DNA of 51,786 nt from a bacterium (GCA_020440705.1 JAGRNP010000001.1:1-51786); one strand, 5' to 3'; numbered from the stretch's first letter, positions 8,325 through 17,048 are shown. Translations and numbers: made by a program. The notes: generated by a model from the sequence alone, not told the origin.

Positions 8325-9272
8325 GTGGAATTCCAGCACCTGATCGCCCGACTGGACCCGGATCTGCAGGCGCTCGTCCGTACGGATGTCGCCCTGCGCG
8401 AACTGACCACGTTGCAGGTGGGGGGCCCCGCGGCCTTGTTGTGCCCGATCCACAACCCCGTCCAGGCGGTTCGGTTCCAGGCCCTGGCCCGCGAAACCGG
8501 ACTGCCCGTCTTCATCCTCGGCGGCGGCAGCAACGTCCTGGCCGACGACCGCGGCTTCGGCGGCGTGGTCCTGCAGGTCAGGGACTCCCACTACGAACGC
8601 GTGGGCGAGGTGGTTTCCAGCGGTGCCGGACACGATTTCGACGCCCTGATCGCCCGCACCCTCGCCGACGGCCTGACGGGACTGGAGTTCGCCAGCGGCA
8701 TCCCGGGCACCGTCGGCGGCGCGGTCATGGGCAACGCCGGCTGCTACGGCCACGAGATCGGGGAATTCGTCGTCGACGCCACGGTGCTGACGCCGGACGG
8801 CGAGGTCCGCACCGTCGGTCCCGCCGCGTTCGGCTTCCGCTACCGGGAAACCGACCTGCGCGAGACGGGCAACGTGCTGCTGGGGGTCCGGCTGCGGCTG
8901 GCCCGCGGCGACCTGGCGGCCGCCACCGCGGAACGGGACGAGCACATCGCCGATCGTCGGCGCAAGCATCCGGTCGATCTGCCGTCGGCAGGCAGCTGGT
9001 TCCGCAACCTGCCCCCGGCCGCCCCCGGCGAACGCCGCCGGGCGGCGGGCGTCCTGCTCGAACAGGTCGGCGCCAAGGAGTTCCGGGAGGGCGACGCCCG
9101 GGTCTTCGCCCGTCACGCCAACATGATCGTCAACGCCGGCCAGGCCACGAGCGCCGACGTCCTGCGGCTGGCCGAGCGCATGCGCGCGGCCGTGCGCGAC
9201 CGCTTCGGCGTCGAACTCGTGCCCGAGGTGCGCTACCTCGGCGGCAACAACCCCCGCCTGCCCTCTATTTGA
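8325..9272 (+). CDS. murB: UDP-N-acetylenolpyruvoylglucosamine reductase MurB
   Basis: 315 residues. MurB reduces UDP-GlcNAc-enolpyruvate to UDP-MurNAc with NADPH and FAD in peptidoglycan precursor synthesis. FAD-binding segments are clear: TTLQVGGPA, FILGGGSNVL, GLTGLEFASGIPGTVGGAVM-type region, GNAGCYG. The catalytic serine is in SAGSWFRN, the arginine in FRYRETDLR and the terminal glutamate in VPEVRYLGG. The GTG at 8325 is chosen because GGAGG lies ten bases upstream and the family normally begins about 30 residues before TTLQVGG. The 3' end overlaps the convergent FG-GAP gene by eight bases. Confidence 0.95.
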   Translation: MEFQHLIARLDPDLQALVRTDVALRELTTLQVGGPAALLCPIHNPVQAVRFQALARETGLPVFILGGGSNVLADDRGFGGVVLQVRDSHYERVGEVVSSGAGHDFDALIARTLADGLTGLEFASGIPGTVGGAVMGNAGCYGHEIGEFVVDATVLTPDGEVRTVGPAAFGFRYRETDLRETGNVLLGVRLRLARGDLAAATAERDEHIADRRRKHPVDLPSAGSWFRNLPPAAPGERRRAAGVLLEQVGAKEFREGDARVFARHANMIVNAGQATSADVLRLAERMRAAVRDRFGVELVPEVRYLGGNNPRLPSI

Positions 9273-12075
9273 CCAGAATCAGCTTGTGCCGCAGCACCGC
9301 GCCGGGCGTGGCGATGCGCAGCAGGTAGAGCCCCGCCGCCGCCGGCCCCTCGGGCCCGTCACCGTTCCAGCGCACGCCGTGGTCGCCGGCGGCCAGTTCG
9401 CCCCGCAGCAGGGTAGCGACCCGCCGCCCCGCCAGATCGTAGACCACCGCCTCGACCTCGCCCGCCTGCCCCAGCCGGAAGCGGGCCTGCACGGCGGGAT
9501 TGAACGGGTTCGGCCACGGGCGCGCCTCCCAGGCCAGCCGGGCGGGCAGACGCCCGTCTGCGGCCAGGCAGTCGGACGGGAGGTTCCAGACGGCCGACTC
9601 CCGGTCGCCATCGGCTCCCGCGCTCAGGCGCACGCGCCAGTCGCCACCGGCTCCCGGCAGCCACGCCGCAGCCACGCCGAGGGGCAGGTCGAGCACCCAC
9701 CCCTCGCCATCCCAGGCGACGGTTCCGGCCTGGGCGCGGCCATTGGCCATGAGGGGACGCCACGCCGATCCACGGCCCAGTTCCAGTTCCCACGGCCCCG
9801 GGCGGTCGGGCCTGATGCGGATTTCCCAGCCCTCGCCGTTGCAGGCCGCGGCCACGGCCGTGGGAGCCACCGCCACGATGTCGGGATCGACATTGATCAG
9901 GCTCAGGCTCAGCAGCAGCGACCGGTCGAGGGTCAGGATGTCCGGCGCCCCGTCGCCGTTCAGGTCGGGCGCGTCGACATCGACCATCTGCGGCCCGCCC
10001 TGGATCTCCGCAGGCTGCGCGAATTGCCAGGCGCCCGAGGCGAACACCAGGGCCAGCGTCCCGGCCGACGCGAGGTTGGCCAGGGCGTCGGGCCGGCCGT
10101 CCTGATCGAAGTCGCGCAGGACCACGCCCGCCGGCCGGCTCGGCAGGCTGTGGGCCCCGATCCGCCGCACGAGGCCCCCGGACCCGTCGTTCTCGAAGAA
10201 CGACAGGCTGCTCTCGGAACGGTTGGCCACGACCAGGTCGTCGTCGCCGTCGCCGTCCAGGTCGCCGGTGTCCATGGCGAAGGCGCCGAGCCCGGCGTTG
10301 ACGAACCGCTCGTCGCCGAAGCCCCGGGCGCCGTCGTTCAGACGGGTCCAGACCCGGCTGGTGCCGTCGGTCCCGGCGAGGTCGGGCAGCCCGTCGGCGT
10401 CCAGGTCGAGCGCCACCAGCCAATCCACCGACCGGTCGAAGGCGAAGGACGTGGCGCTCGGAAACGCGCCGGCACCGTCCCCGAAAAGGACCGTCACGTC
10501 GGGCGTCGCCTGGGTCACGACCAGCAGGTCGAGCGCCCCGTCGTCGTCCATGTCGGCGCTGCCGAGGAAGAACGGGAAGGTCGCGGTCGGCGTGCTCGAC
10601 ACCGGGGTCGGCCCGGTCACCAGGTCCAGGTCGTAGACCACCACCCGATTGCCGATCACGTCGAGGATCGCCAGTTCGAGGTCCGGATCGCCGTCCAGTT
10701 GCAGACAGGTCAAGGGACCGGTCACGAAGCCCACGTCCCAGACCCGGGCCTCGAGTTCGAGCCCGCCCGCCGCGTCGCCGGCGAAGACCCGCACGGTGCT
10801 GGCGTTCGAGTCGGCCACGACCAGATCGGCGTGGCCGTCGGCATCCACGTCGGCAAAGGAGAAGGCGCCGGGGCTCGCGGACAGGCTCAGGGCCCGGATG
10901 CCCGCGAATTGGCCCGTGGCCGTACCCAGCATGAGGGTCGCCACCTGCGAAACGCCCCCGGCGGCCAGCAGGTCGGGCCGCAGATCGCCGTCGACATCGG
11001 CCAGGGCCAGGCCCACCGCCCGGCAGCCGGGATAGAGGATGTCGCGGCGCACCCAGCTGCCGGCCTGGCGTGCGGCGTACTCGACCAGACCCCGCTCTCC
11101 GTTCGCGCTGATCAGCCCCATGGCGCCGTCGGGCAGCAGACCCGCGACGAGATCGCCCGAGGGCACCGAAAGCGGCACCGTCTCCTCCACGACGAGTGCA
11201 CCCCCGACCGCGGCGCAGACCAGCACGGCCGGGGGTTCGCTGCGCGCCACGAGCAGCTCGTCCCGACCGTCGGTGTCGATGTCGGACGCGGCCACGAAGT
11301 CGGGCACGACGCCGGGCAGGGGCAGGGAGCCGAAGGTATACGTGCCGTCGATCTGACGCCGGAGCACGCCGAGGTTCCCGGCGAGGGGCCCCGTCTGGGC
11401 CAGCACGAACTCGTTGCTGCCGTCGCCGTCGAGGTCGATGCTGGCGGCACCGGTCGGATCGTCGCCGCAATCGACCGTCTGCACCAGGGCCCAGGCCGTC
11501 GCGGCGCCCCGCACGATGGCCACCCGGTCCATGCCCGGCAGCGTGACGGCGACCTCGCGCGTCTCCGCCGTGATGTCGCCCACGAAGCCGAGGGCGCCGG
11601 GATCCTCGTCCAGCGCCACCTCGGCCGCGATCCGCAACTGCGGTGCCGTGGATTGGATCTCGACGAAGACCAGTCGGTCCGGGTCGGCCACGGCCGCCAC
11701 CACCCCGGGTGCCGACGCCGGCCGCCCCAGCCACGGGACGATCGCCTCGACCCGGCCTCCGACGAAGAACCGGTGCAGCAGCGTGAAGGACTCGCTCGTG
11801 GGATTGTAGCGGTTCAGATTGAGGAAACCGGCCCCGTTCCCGGTGACGAACTCGTCCTGGTCGCGGCCCGGCAACCGCACGCCCAGGACGCTCAGGGCGT
11901 CCCCGTCCTGGGGCAACGTGGCCGGCCCGAAGAACTCGACGCCGAAGGCATCCGGACCGCCGCACAGCAACGCCAGCGCGAATCCGAGAACCCAGCGGCG
12001 GCGGCCGCGGGCCGGGTGGCGGCGGGCGGACCGCAGGGAGCGATCGGCAGCAGGAAAGCTGGAAATCACACGCAT
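9265..12075 (-). CDS. FG-GAP repeat secreted protein with FlgD-like C-terminal domain
   Basis: 936 residues. A long basic signal region (MRVISSFPAADRSLRSARRH then a hydrophobic core WVLGFALALLCGG) leads to an extracellular protein. At least nine calcium-binding FG-GAP/VCBS units are visible: DLDGDGSNEF, DIDTDGRDEL, DVDGDLRPDL, DVDADGHADL, DMDDDGALDL, DLDADGLPDL, DLDGDGDDDL, DFDQDGRPDA, DLNGDGAPDI, consistent with a beta-propeller. The end is a FlgD-like Ig domain: WPNPFNPAVQARFRL, VYDLAGRRVATLL, GLYLLRIATPG, LILVK. Such tails act in export or anchoring in FCB bacteria. The ATG at 12075 has only a weak ribosome site; earlier in-frame starts exist but would lengthen the signal region. Confidence 0.85.
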   Translation of the reverse strand: MRVISSFPAADRSLRSARRHPARGRRRWVLGFALALLCGGPDAFGVEFFGPATLPQDGDALSVLGVRLPGRDQDEFVTGNGAGFLNLNRYNPTSESFTLLHRFFVGGRVEAIVPWLGRPASAPGVVAAVADPDRLVFVEIQSTAPQLRIAAEVALDEDPGALGFVGDITAETREVAVTLPGMDRVAIVRGAATAWALVQTVDCGDDPTGAASIDLDGDGSNEFVLAQTGPLAGNLGVLRRQIDGTYTFGSLPLPGVVPDFVAASDIDTDGRDELLVARSEPPAVLVCAAVGGALVVEETVPLSVPSGDLVAGLLPDGAMGLISANGERGLVEYAARQAGSWVRRDILYPGCRAVGLALADVDGDLRPDLLAAGGVSQVATLMLGTATGQFAGIRALSLSASPGAFSFADVDADGHADLVVADSNASTVRVFAGDAAGGLELEARVWDVGFVTGPLTCLQLDGDPDLELAILDVIGNRVVVYDLDLVTGPTPVSSTPTATFPFFLGSADMDDDGALDLLVVTQATPDVTVLFGDGAGAFPSATSFAFDRSVDWLVALDLDADGLPDLAGTDGTSRVWTRLNDGARGFGDERFVNAGLGAFAMDTGDLDGDGDDDLVVANRSESSLSFFENDGSGGLVRRIGAHSLPSRPAGVVLRDFDQDGRPDALANLASAGTLALVFASGAWQFAQPAEIQGGPQMVDVDAPDLNGDGAPDILTLDRSLLLSLSLINVDPDIVAVAPTAVAAACNGEGWEIRIRPDRPGPWELELGRGSAWRPLMANGRAQAGTVAWDGEGWVLDLPLGVAAAWLPGAGGDWRVRLSAGADGDRESAVWNLPSDCLAADGRLPARLAWEARPWPNPFNPAVQARFRLGQAGEVEAVVYDLAGRRVATLLRGELAAGDHGVRWNGDGPEGPAAAGLYLLRIATPGAVLRHKLILVK

Positions 12076-12149
12076 GCTCTTTCGTTGGCGTCGGGGTGCA
12101 TGATGATACGGAGAACACGCCCGAACGCCAAAAGGGTTGCCATTAAATA

Positions 12150-12178
12150 TTGACACCCAAGGCGTCGCACCTGAAATT
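12150..12178 (+). promoter_or_regulatory. predicted promoter of the outer-membrane protein gene
   Basis: A perfect TTGACA followed after 17 nt by GAAATT (weak -10). It lies in a locally AT-rich stretch between divergent genes, with a leader of about 60 nt to the ATG at 12245. Confidence 0.4.
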
Positions 12179-12244
12179 TATCCACAAGCACATCAGGCTG
12201 CATCCCCGCGAGCCCCGGGCGTTGCCCCGGACAGGAGCCGATTC

Positions 12245-13171
12245 ATGTCCCGATTTGTCATGTCCGCCCTCGTTCTGTTGGCGTTTGCCCTCTCGTGCAC
12301 CGTGGTTTACGGCCAGGCGGCGGAGAAGCCCGCGCCGGCGGCCGGCAAGACCTTCAAGCTGCTGCGCGACGAGGGCACGGCCGCGGACGACCTCGACCTG
12401 GCCGACGAAGAGGCCGAAGCCTGGGATCCGGCCCTCAAGGGCGGCGCGCTGCAGATCAGCCTGGGCATCGGTTTCATGAATCTCAACACCACGCTCCTGA
12501 AACACGACCAGATCATCTACAAGTACACGACCGATTCGACCTACTGGGGCGACGTGGAACTGAAAGGCGAGTCGGCCTTCGCGCCCACGCTGCGCATCGG
12601 CTACAACCTGACCGAGTGGTTCGCCATCGAGGGTTGGGGCGGCGTCTCGATCTCCGAGTACCAGGGCAACATCGAGAACACCCACAGCCGCAAGAACGAA
12701 CCCAACGCTCCGGTCGTCGACAATCCGCCCCTCGGCGAGTTCGACGCCGAGACGCGCTCGCTGATCACGCTGCAGGCCGGCGTCAACGCGCTGTGGTACC
12801 CCCTGGCCATGAGCGACGCCAGCGGCAGCTGGCATCCGTACCTGACCGGTGGCGTGGGCAACATGTGGTACAACATGAACTCGAACTACACCAACGACAC
12901 CGCCTCGGCCCTCGACCTGAACCTGGGCGGTGGCATCCGCCTCCTGGCCGACCGGAACATCTCCGTGCGGGCCGAGGTCATCCTGCACCGCAACACCCTG
13001 GAGTGGACGCCGGCCGACTACTTCACGGAGCTGAACGAGGGCACCACGCGCGTGCCGCTGAACGAGTACCCCGAGGTCAACAACACGATCACCGAGCGCC
13101 CGGTCACCGCATTCGAAGCCAACGACATGACGATCCTGCACTGGACGCTGAGCATCCACGGCTCCTTCTGA
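12245..13171 (+). CDS. outer-membrane beta-barrel protein
   Basis: 308 residues from ATG at 12245, with AGGAG seven bases upstream. A signal peptide (MSRFVMSALVLLAFALSCTVVYGQ) is followed by an acidic linker (about residues 40-60) and a barrel with strand-turn repeats (LQISLGIGFMNLNTTLL, APTLRIGYNLTEWFAIEGWG, HPYLTGGVGNMWYNM, LDLNLGGGIRLLADRNISVR), ending in ILHWTLSIHGSF with a C-terminal phenylalanine typical of barrels. It resembles the OMP_b-brl/OmpA N-terminal type without a peptidoglycan-binding domain. No substrate can be inferred. Confidence 0.8.
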   Translation: MSRFVMSALVLLAFALSCTVVYGQAAEKPAPAAGKTFKLLRDEGTAADDLDLADEEAEAWDPALKGGALQISLGIGFMNLNTTLLKHDQIIYKYTTDSTYWGDVELKGESAFAPTLRIGYNLTEWFAIEGWGGVSISEYQGNIENTHSRKNEPNAPVVDNPPLGEFDAETRSLITLQAGVNALWYPLAMSDASGSWHPYLTGGVGNMWYNMNSNYTNDTASALDLNLGGGIRLLADRNISVRAEVILHRNTLEWTPADYFTELNEGTTRVPLNEYPEVNNTITERPVTAFEANDMTILHWTLSIHGSF

Positions 13172-13194
13172 TCCGCGTCGCGCGCACGACCACG

Positions 13195-13214
13195 GGGCGG
13201 CCTCCGGGCCGCCC
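13195..13214. terminator. hairpin between convergent genes
   Basis: GGGCGGCC, loop TCCG, GGCCGCCC, followed on the plus strand by TGTCGCGTTTCC. It sits 23 nt after the barrel gene and just beyond the end of comM, so it may serve both. There is no strong T tract. Confidence 0.5.
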
Positions 13215-13246
13215 TGTCGCGTTTCCGCTCCCGCCCCGCCTCGCCC

Positions 13247-14773
13247 TCACAGGCCGACCGCCTCGCGCCGGTAGGCCAGCGCCTCCCGCACGTGGTGCTC
13301 CCCGATCGCAGCGGCGCCGTCCAGGTCGGCGGCGGTGGCCGCCACGGCCAGACACCGTTCCATTCCGCGCAGGGACAGGCCCAGCGTCCGCCGGGACGTC
13401 TCGAGCAGGTCCGCGCCCGCCTGTTCCAGCCGTGCACGCGGATCCGGGCCCTCGGCCCGGGCGCGCCAGGCCCGCTCCAGATCGGCCCGGCAGGGCCGCA
13501 CGCGCCAGTCGGGGCCCGCGGCGACAGGATCCGGCCCCGGGACCGCAACGGCCGCCGCGCCGACGAACGCGCCGTCCCACGCCCCCACCTCGACGAAGAG
13601 ATCGATGCGGTCGAGCAACGGCCCGGACAGGCGCGCCCGGAACCGCTGGATCTCGGCGGGCGTGCAGGTGCACGGCACCGTTCCGCTGCCGAGGTGCCCG
13701 CATCGGCACGGGTTCATGGCGGCCACCAGCTGGAAGTCCGCCGGATACAACCGGGCGCCCCCGCCGCGGGCCACGGCCACGGTGCCGTCGCCCAGCGGCT
13801 CGCGGAGGCTGTCCAGCACCTGGGGCGCGAACTCCGTCACCTCGTCCAGGAAGAGCAGACCGCGGTGGGCGAGGGTCACCTCCCCCGGTCGCAGCGGGGC
13901 CCCGCCGCCGACGAGCCCGGCCCGGGTCACCGTGTGGTGGGGAGCCCGGAACGGCCGCGACCGGACCAGGCCCGTGGTCGGCCTGCCGCCGGCCGCGCCG
14001 TGGATGCGCGTCACTTCGAGGGCCTCGGCGGGCGTGAGGGGCCGTCCGAGCCGCGCCAGGCTGCGGGCCAGGCGGGTCTTGCCCGTGCCCGGCGGCCCGA
14101 CCAGCAGGCAGTGGTGCCGGCCGGCGACCGCCAGCATGGCCGCCCGGCGCACATCCGGCTGCCCCTGCAGATCGGGCCACAGCGGCTGCGACGGTTCTGC
14201 GGGCTCGGTGGCGGCGACCGGGTGCCTCCCACCTGCGGGCGCCGGCCCGCCCTCCCACCACGCGGCGGCCTGGGCCAGATCGCGCACCCCCACCACTTCC
14301 GTCCCGGCGGCCAGGCGGGCCTCGGCCGCCTGGGCCCGGGGCACGACGATCGTCATCACCCCCTGGTCCCGCAGGGCCAGGACCAGGGCCAGCAGCCCCC
14401 GCACCGGTCGGACCTCGCCGAAGAGGGACAGCTCGCCGATGAAGGCGGCCCCGGTGCGGCGTGACGGCCCCAGCCGGACCTGCTTCCCCGCCGCCAGGAT
14501 GCCCAGGGCGATGGCCAGATCGCTGGCCGCCCCGGATTTGCGCAGGCCGGCCGGGGCCAGGTTCACGGTGATCCGGCCGAGCGGCACGGTGCGGCCGCTG
14601 TGGCGCAGGGCCGACAGAACGCGCTCCCGGCTCTCGCGCACTTCGGCGCCCGGCAGCCCGACCAGGTGGAAGCCGGGCATCCCCCGCGTGATGTCGATCT
14701 CGGCCGTGACCACCACCCCGTCGATGCCGTCGAGCACCCCGGTGGCGACCCGGGCCATTCTCCTGGCGGCCAT
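13247..14773 (-). CDS. comM: YifB/ComM-family Mg-chelatase-like AAA+ ATPase
   Basis: 508 residues, normal length. N-terminal ChlI-like domain (IDITRGMPGFHLVGLPG, RITVNLAPAGLRKSG, SDLAIALGILAA), Walker A GPPGTGKT at residues 226-233, FRAPHHTVT and the Walker B/DE region LLFLDEVTEF, then a zinc-like cysteine group CRCGHLG and C-T-C, and a C-terminal helical domain (SRRTLGLSLRGMERCLAVA). In competent bacteria ComM is a branch-migration helicase that extends heteroduplex during natural transformation. The ATG at 14773 has AAGGAGG five bases upstream. The gene follows the histone-like gene on the same strand but a terminator lies between them. Confidence 0.95.
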   Translation of the reverse strand: MAARRMARVATGVLDGIDGVVVTAEIDITRGMPGFHLVGLPGAEVRESRERVLSALRHSGRTVPLGRITVNLAPAGLRKSGAASDLAIALGILAAGKQVRLGPSRRTGAAFIGELSLFGEVRPVRGLLALVLALRDQGVMTIVVPRAQAAEARLAAGTEVVGVRDLAQAAAWWEGGPAPAGGRHPVAATEPAEPSQPLWPDLQGQPDVRRAAMLAVAGRHHCLLVGPPGTGKTRLARSLARLGRPLTPAEALEVTRIHGAAGGRPTTGLVRSRPFRAPHHTVTRAGLVGGGAPLRPGEVTLAHRGLLFLDEVTEFAPQVLDSLREPLGDGTVAVARGGGARLYPADFQLVAAMNPCRCGHLGSGTVPCTCTPAEIQRFRARLSGPLLDRIDLFVEVGAWDGAFVGAAAVAVPGPDPVAAGPDWRVRPCRADLERAWRARAEGPDPRARLEQAGADLLETSRRTLGLSLRGMERCLAVAATAADLDGAAAIGEHHVREALAYRREAVGL

Positions 14774-14963
14774 GGCCCCTCCTTTCCGCGCACAGCGCGA
14801 GGGGCACCGTGCAAGCGGGAAGCCGAACCGCGGACAGTCCCGACGGGGCCGCCCGGACCGGATACTCGCGCAGGAAGATCAGGGAGAGGTGGCCGCGAGG
14901 CGACCGTCGGGGGGAAACCGTCCCCGCGCGGCGCCACCGCGCGACGTCCGGGGGCAAAGGGAA

Positions 14964-14987
14964 ACGGGAGCCCCGCGAGGCTCCCGT
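14964..14987 (-). terminator. intrinsic terminator of the histone-like gene
   Basis: A perfect 9-bp stem (ACGGGAGCC with GGCTCCCGT) and 6-nt loop, followed on the minus strand by TTTCCCTTT. It lies 43 nt after the stop at 15030 and separates this gene from comM. Confidence 0.8.
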
Positions 14988-15029
14988 CGATTCCGAATCA
15001 AACCGGCCGTCGGGCCGGCCCACCTGCTC

Positions 15030-15200
15030 TTACAGGTCGCAGGGGCGGACGGTCTTGCGACCGTTCTCGACCGCGCGCTTCTCGGCGGCCTTGATCAGCT
15101 CGCGGACCTTGCCGTCCAGGGCGGAGTAGAACTCGCCGGACACGTTGCACTCCTTGACGGATTCCTTGGTCTTGCTCTTGCTGATGATCATGTCAGCCAT
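15030..15200 (-). CDS. small bacterial histone-fold protein (candidate)
   Basis: 56 residues, too short for most gene callers. Predicted layout: helix 1 at about residues 7-17 (KSKTKESVKE), a break CNV, a long central helix at 20-45 (SGEFYSALDGKVRELIKAAE then KRAVE), a loop NGRKTV (46-51) and the start of helix 3, RPCDL (52-56). The loop and helix-3 start RKTVRPCDL match the histone signature (H4 has RKTVTAMDV), and the central helix shows the histone pattern of hydrophobic and basic residues. Short single-fold histones with a curtailed third helix are known in Bdellovibrio and relatives, where they coat DNA. The ATG at 15200 has AGGGAGG six bases upstream. Promoter, leader and terminator indicate an independent gene. 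DNA binding is inferred from fold resemblance; a CopG-like or other small helical protein is the main alternative. Confidence 0.78.
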   Translation of the reverse strand: MADMIISKSKTKESVKECNVSGEFYSALDGKVRELIKAAEKRAVENGRKTVRPCDL

Positions 15201-15210
15201 TGGGGTCCTC

Positions 15211-15220
15211 CCTAGCTAGG
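15211..15220. repeat. palindrome next to the ribosome site of the histone-like gene
   Basis: CCTAGCTAGG is a perfect 10-base palindrome whose last bases run into the AGGGAGG ribosome site of the gene at 15030-15200 (minus strand). It could be an operator or affect translation. No function is shown. Confidence 0.4.
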
Positions 15221-15348
15221 TGGTTCTGCCCACGTCCCCCGTCGCGGAACGACGACGGCCGGCGTCGGCGGAAGAATTGGAATTCCAGCGCCGGAATCAA
15301 TCCGTAGATTCAACGTCCCGGAGAACCGGGCGTCCGGCAAGCTGCGAC

Positions 15349-15377
15349 ACAATCGCCTCGACAGCGGTCCCTGTCAA
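15349..15377 (-). promoter_or_regulatory. predicted promoter of the histone-like gene
   Basis: On the minus strand a perfect TTGACA, 17-nt spacer, GATTGT. The start would be near 15342, leaving a leader of about 142 nt. Confidence 0.5.
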
Positions 15378-15494
15378 GAGTAGTTTTCCCGGGTGAATAC
15401 GACCGGAAACCGGCTGTCGAGCCCTCTGCAGCCGGAAGGGAATACACACCGCAATCGGCTCACAGTGCCCGAAAACTAGCAGAAGGAGCATTTC

Positions 15495-16862
15495 ATGGCC
15501 AGCGAAAAAGTGCTCGCCTATCTCGACGCCCATCGCCAGCAGCACGTCGATCAGCTGGCCGCGTTCCTCCGCATCCCGAGCATCAGTTCCGTGTCCGCGC
15601 ACCAGCCGGACATCGCACGCGCCGCCGACTTCGTCGCCGCCGAGCTGCGGGAACTGGGTCTCGCGGTGGAGAAGATCGACAAGGGCGGACACCCCCTCGT
15701 CTACGCCGAGACCGAGCAGCGTCCCGACCGTCGCACCCTCCTTTTCTACGGACACTACGACGTGCAGCCGGTCGATCCCCTCGATCTGTGGGACACGCCG
15801 CCCTTCGAGCCGCGGGTCGAGAACGGCGTGATCTACGCGCGCGGGGCCTGCGACGACAAGGGGCAGGTCTACGCCCACTTCAAGGCCCTCGAGGCCTACG
15901 TGCGCGCAGGTGTCGAATTGCCGGTGAACCTCAAGTTCATCATCGAGGGCGAAGAGGAGTGCGGCGGCCACAGCATCTACGAGTACACCGAGGAGAATCC
16001 CGCCAAGCTGGCCTGCGACGCGGTGGTCATCTCCGACACGACCCTCTACAACGAGACGACACCCGGCATCTGCTACAGCCTGAAAGGGCTGGCGTACATG
16101 GAGATCCGGCTCGAGGGCCCGGCCATGGATCTCCATTCCGGCAGCTACGGCGGCACCGTGCAGAATCCGGCCAACGCCCTGGCCGAGATCGTCGCCCGGC
16201 TGAAGGATGCCGACGGTCGATGCCTGGTTCCCGGCTTCTACGACAAGGTGCTCGACCTCGATCGGGACGAGCGCGACGGCTTCGCCGCCCTCGGCTACAC
16301 CGACGAGATCCTGCTCCAGGAGACGGGCGCCTGCGCCCCGTTCGGCGAGAAGGGCTACACCACGCTGGAGCGCATGTGGGGCCGACCGACGTGCGACGTG
16401 AACGGCCTGGCCAGCGGCTACGGCGGCGAGGGCGCCAAGACGATCATCCCGGCCAAGGCCCTCGCGAAGGTGTCCATGCGCCTGGTGCCGAACCAGGATC
16501 CCGCCGAGATCGCGGCGGCCTTCACCCGCTACGTCCACGACATCGCGCCGGCGGGGGTCAAGGTCGAGGTGATCGACCACCACGGCGCCAAGCCGGTGCT
16601 CGTCCCCCGCGATTCGGACATGGTCCAGGCCGGCATGCGGGCCCTGGAAATGGGCTTCGGCGCCAAGCCCGTCTTCATCCGCGAGGGCGGCTCGATCCCG
16701 ATCGTGGGCACGTTCCAGGCCTGCCTGAAGGCCCCGGTGCTGCTGCTGGGCTACGGTCTGGCGACCGACAACATCCACTCGCCCAACGAGAAGTTCCACC
16801 TGGAGAACTTCTGGCGGGGCGCCCGCACCACGGCCGCCCTGTTCGCCGAAGCGGCGCGCTAG
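15495..16862 (+). CDS. M20-family dipeptidase/metallopeptidase
   Basis: 455 residues, the length of the M20 CNDP/PepV-like group. Metal-binding and catalytic positions are visible: GHYDVQPVD (H87, D89), ARGACDDKGQ (D120/D121), EGEEECGG (E153-E155), the aspartate of VVISDTTLY and the late histidine in DNIHSPNE. The internal dimerisation segment starts at GICYSLKGLAYMEIRLEGP with the conserved DLHSGSYGG. It is expected to cleave dipeptides or a related amide in the cytoplasm. The ATG at 15495 has AGAAGGAG six bases upstream. It is monocistronic; a GACGGGCCCGTC palindrome follows at 16869-16880. Confidence 0.92.
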   Translation: MASEKVLAYLDAHRQQHVDQLAAFLRIPSISSVSAHQPDIARAADFVAAELRELGLAVEKIDKGGHPLVYAETEQRPDRRTLLFYGHYDVQPVDPLDLWDTPPFEPRVENGVIYARGACDDKGQVYAHFKALEAYVRAGVELPVNLKFIIEGEEECGGHSIYEYTEENPAKLACDAVVISDTTLYNETTPGICYSLKGLAYMEIRLEGPAMDLHSGSYGGTVQNPANALAEIVARLKDADGRCLVPGFYDKVLDLDRDERDGFAALGYTDEILLQETGACAPFGEKGYTTLERMWGRPTCDVNGLASGYGGEGAKTIIPAKALAKVSMRLVPNQDPAEIAAAFTRYVHDIAPAGVKVEVIDHHGAKPVLVPRDSDMVQAGMRALEMGFGAKPVFIREGGSIPIVGTFQACLKAPVLLLGYGLATDNIHSPNEKFHLENFWRGARTTAALFAEAAR

Positions 16863-16889
16863 GGAGGCGACGGGCCCGTCTCGCGCCAT

Positions 16890-16918
16890 TTGACATCCGG
16901 ACGGGCCCGCACTAGTTT
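16890..16918 (+). promoter_or_regulatory. predicted promoter of tRNA-Glu
   Basis: A perfect TTGACA, 17-nt spacer, TAGTTT; the start near 16925 is about 12 nt upstream of the tRNA. The spacer contains ACGGGCCCG, also present 20 nt upstream in the palindrome after the peptidase gene. Confidence 0.55.
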
Positions 16919-16936
16919 TTGGCGCTGAAGCTCGGC

Positions 16937-17011
16937 GTCCCCGTCGTCTAGTGGTTAGGACACCGCCCTTTCACGGCGGCAACACGGGTTCGATCCCCGT
17001 CGGGGATGCCA
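16937..17011 (+). tRNA. tRNA-Glu (anticodon TTC)
   Basis: A full cloverleaf: acceptor GTCCCCG with CGGGGAT (G-T closing), D arm CTAGTGGTTAG, anticodon arm CCGCC-CTTTCAC-GGCGG with anticodon TTC, T arm ACGGG-TTCGATC-CCCGT, discriminator G and an encoded CCA (17009-17011). It is very close to other bacterial tRNA-Glu sequences, and is a substrate of the MnmA encoded at 1162-2319. Confidence 0.98.
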
Positions 17012-17018
17012 AATACGA

Positions 17019-17048
17019 AACGGCCGCTTCCTCCGGGAAGCGGCCGTT
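17019..17048. terminator. bidirectional intrinsic terminator
   Basis: A perfect 13-bp stem (AACGGCCGCTTCC with its complement) with loop TCCG. It is followed by TTCTTCGTT on the plus strand after tRNA-Glu and by TCGTATTT on the minus strand after the propeller gene. Confidence 0.85.

Noticed and set aside
9286-12153. 955-residue plus-strand frame and a 919-residue minus-strand frame across the FG-GAP gene
   Set aside because: Both are shadows; only the other minus-strand frame shows the calcium repeats and signal peptide.
13104-15023. 639-residue minus-strand frame across comM and upstream
   Set aside because: Composition is almost only R, G, A and P; comM is in another frame with Walker A and full length.
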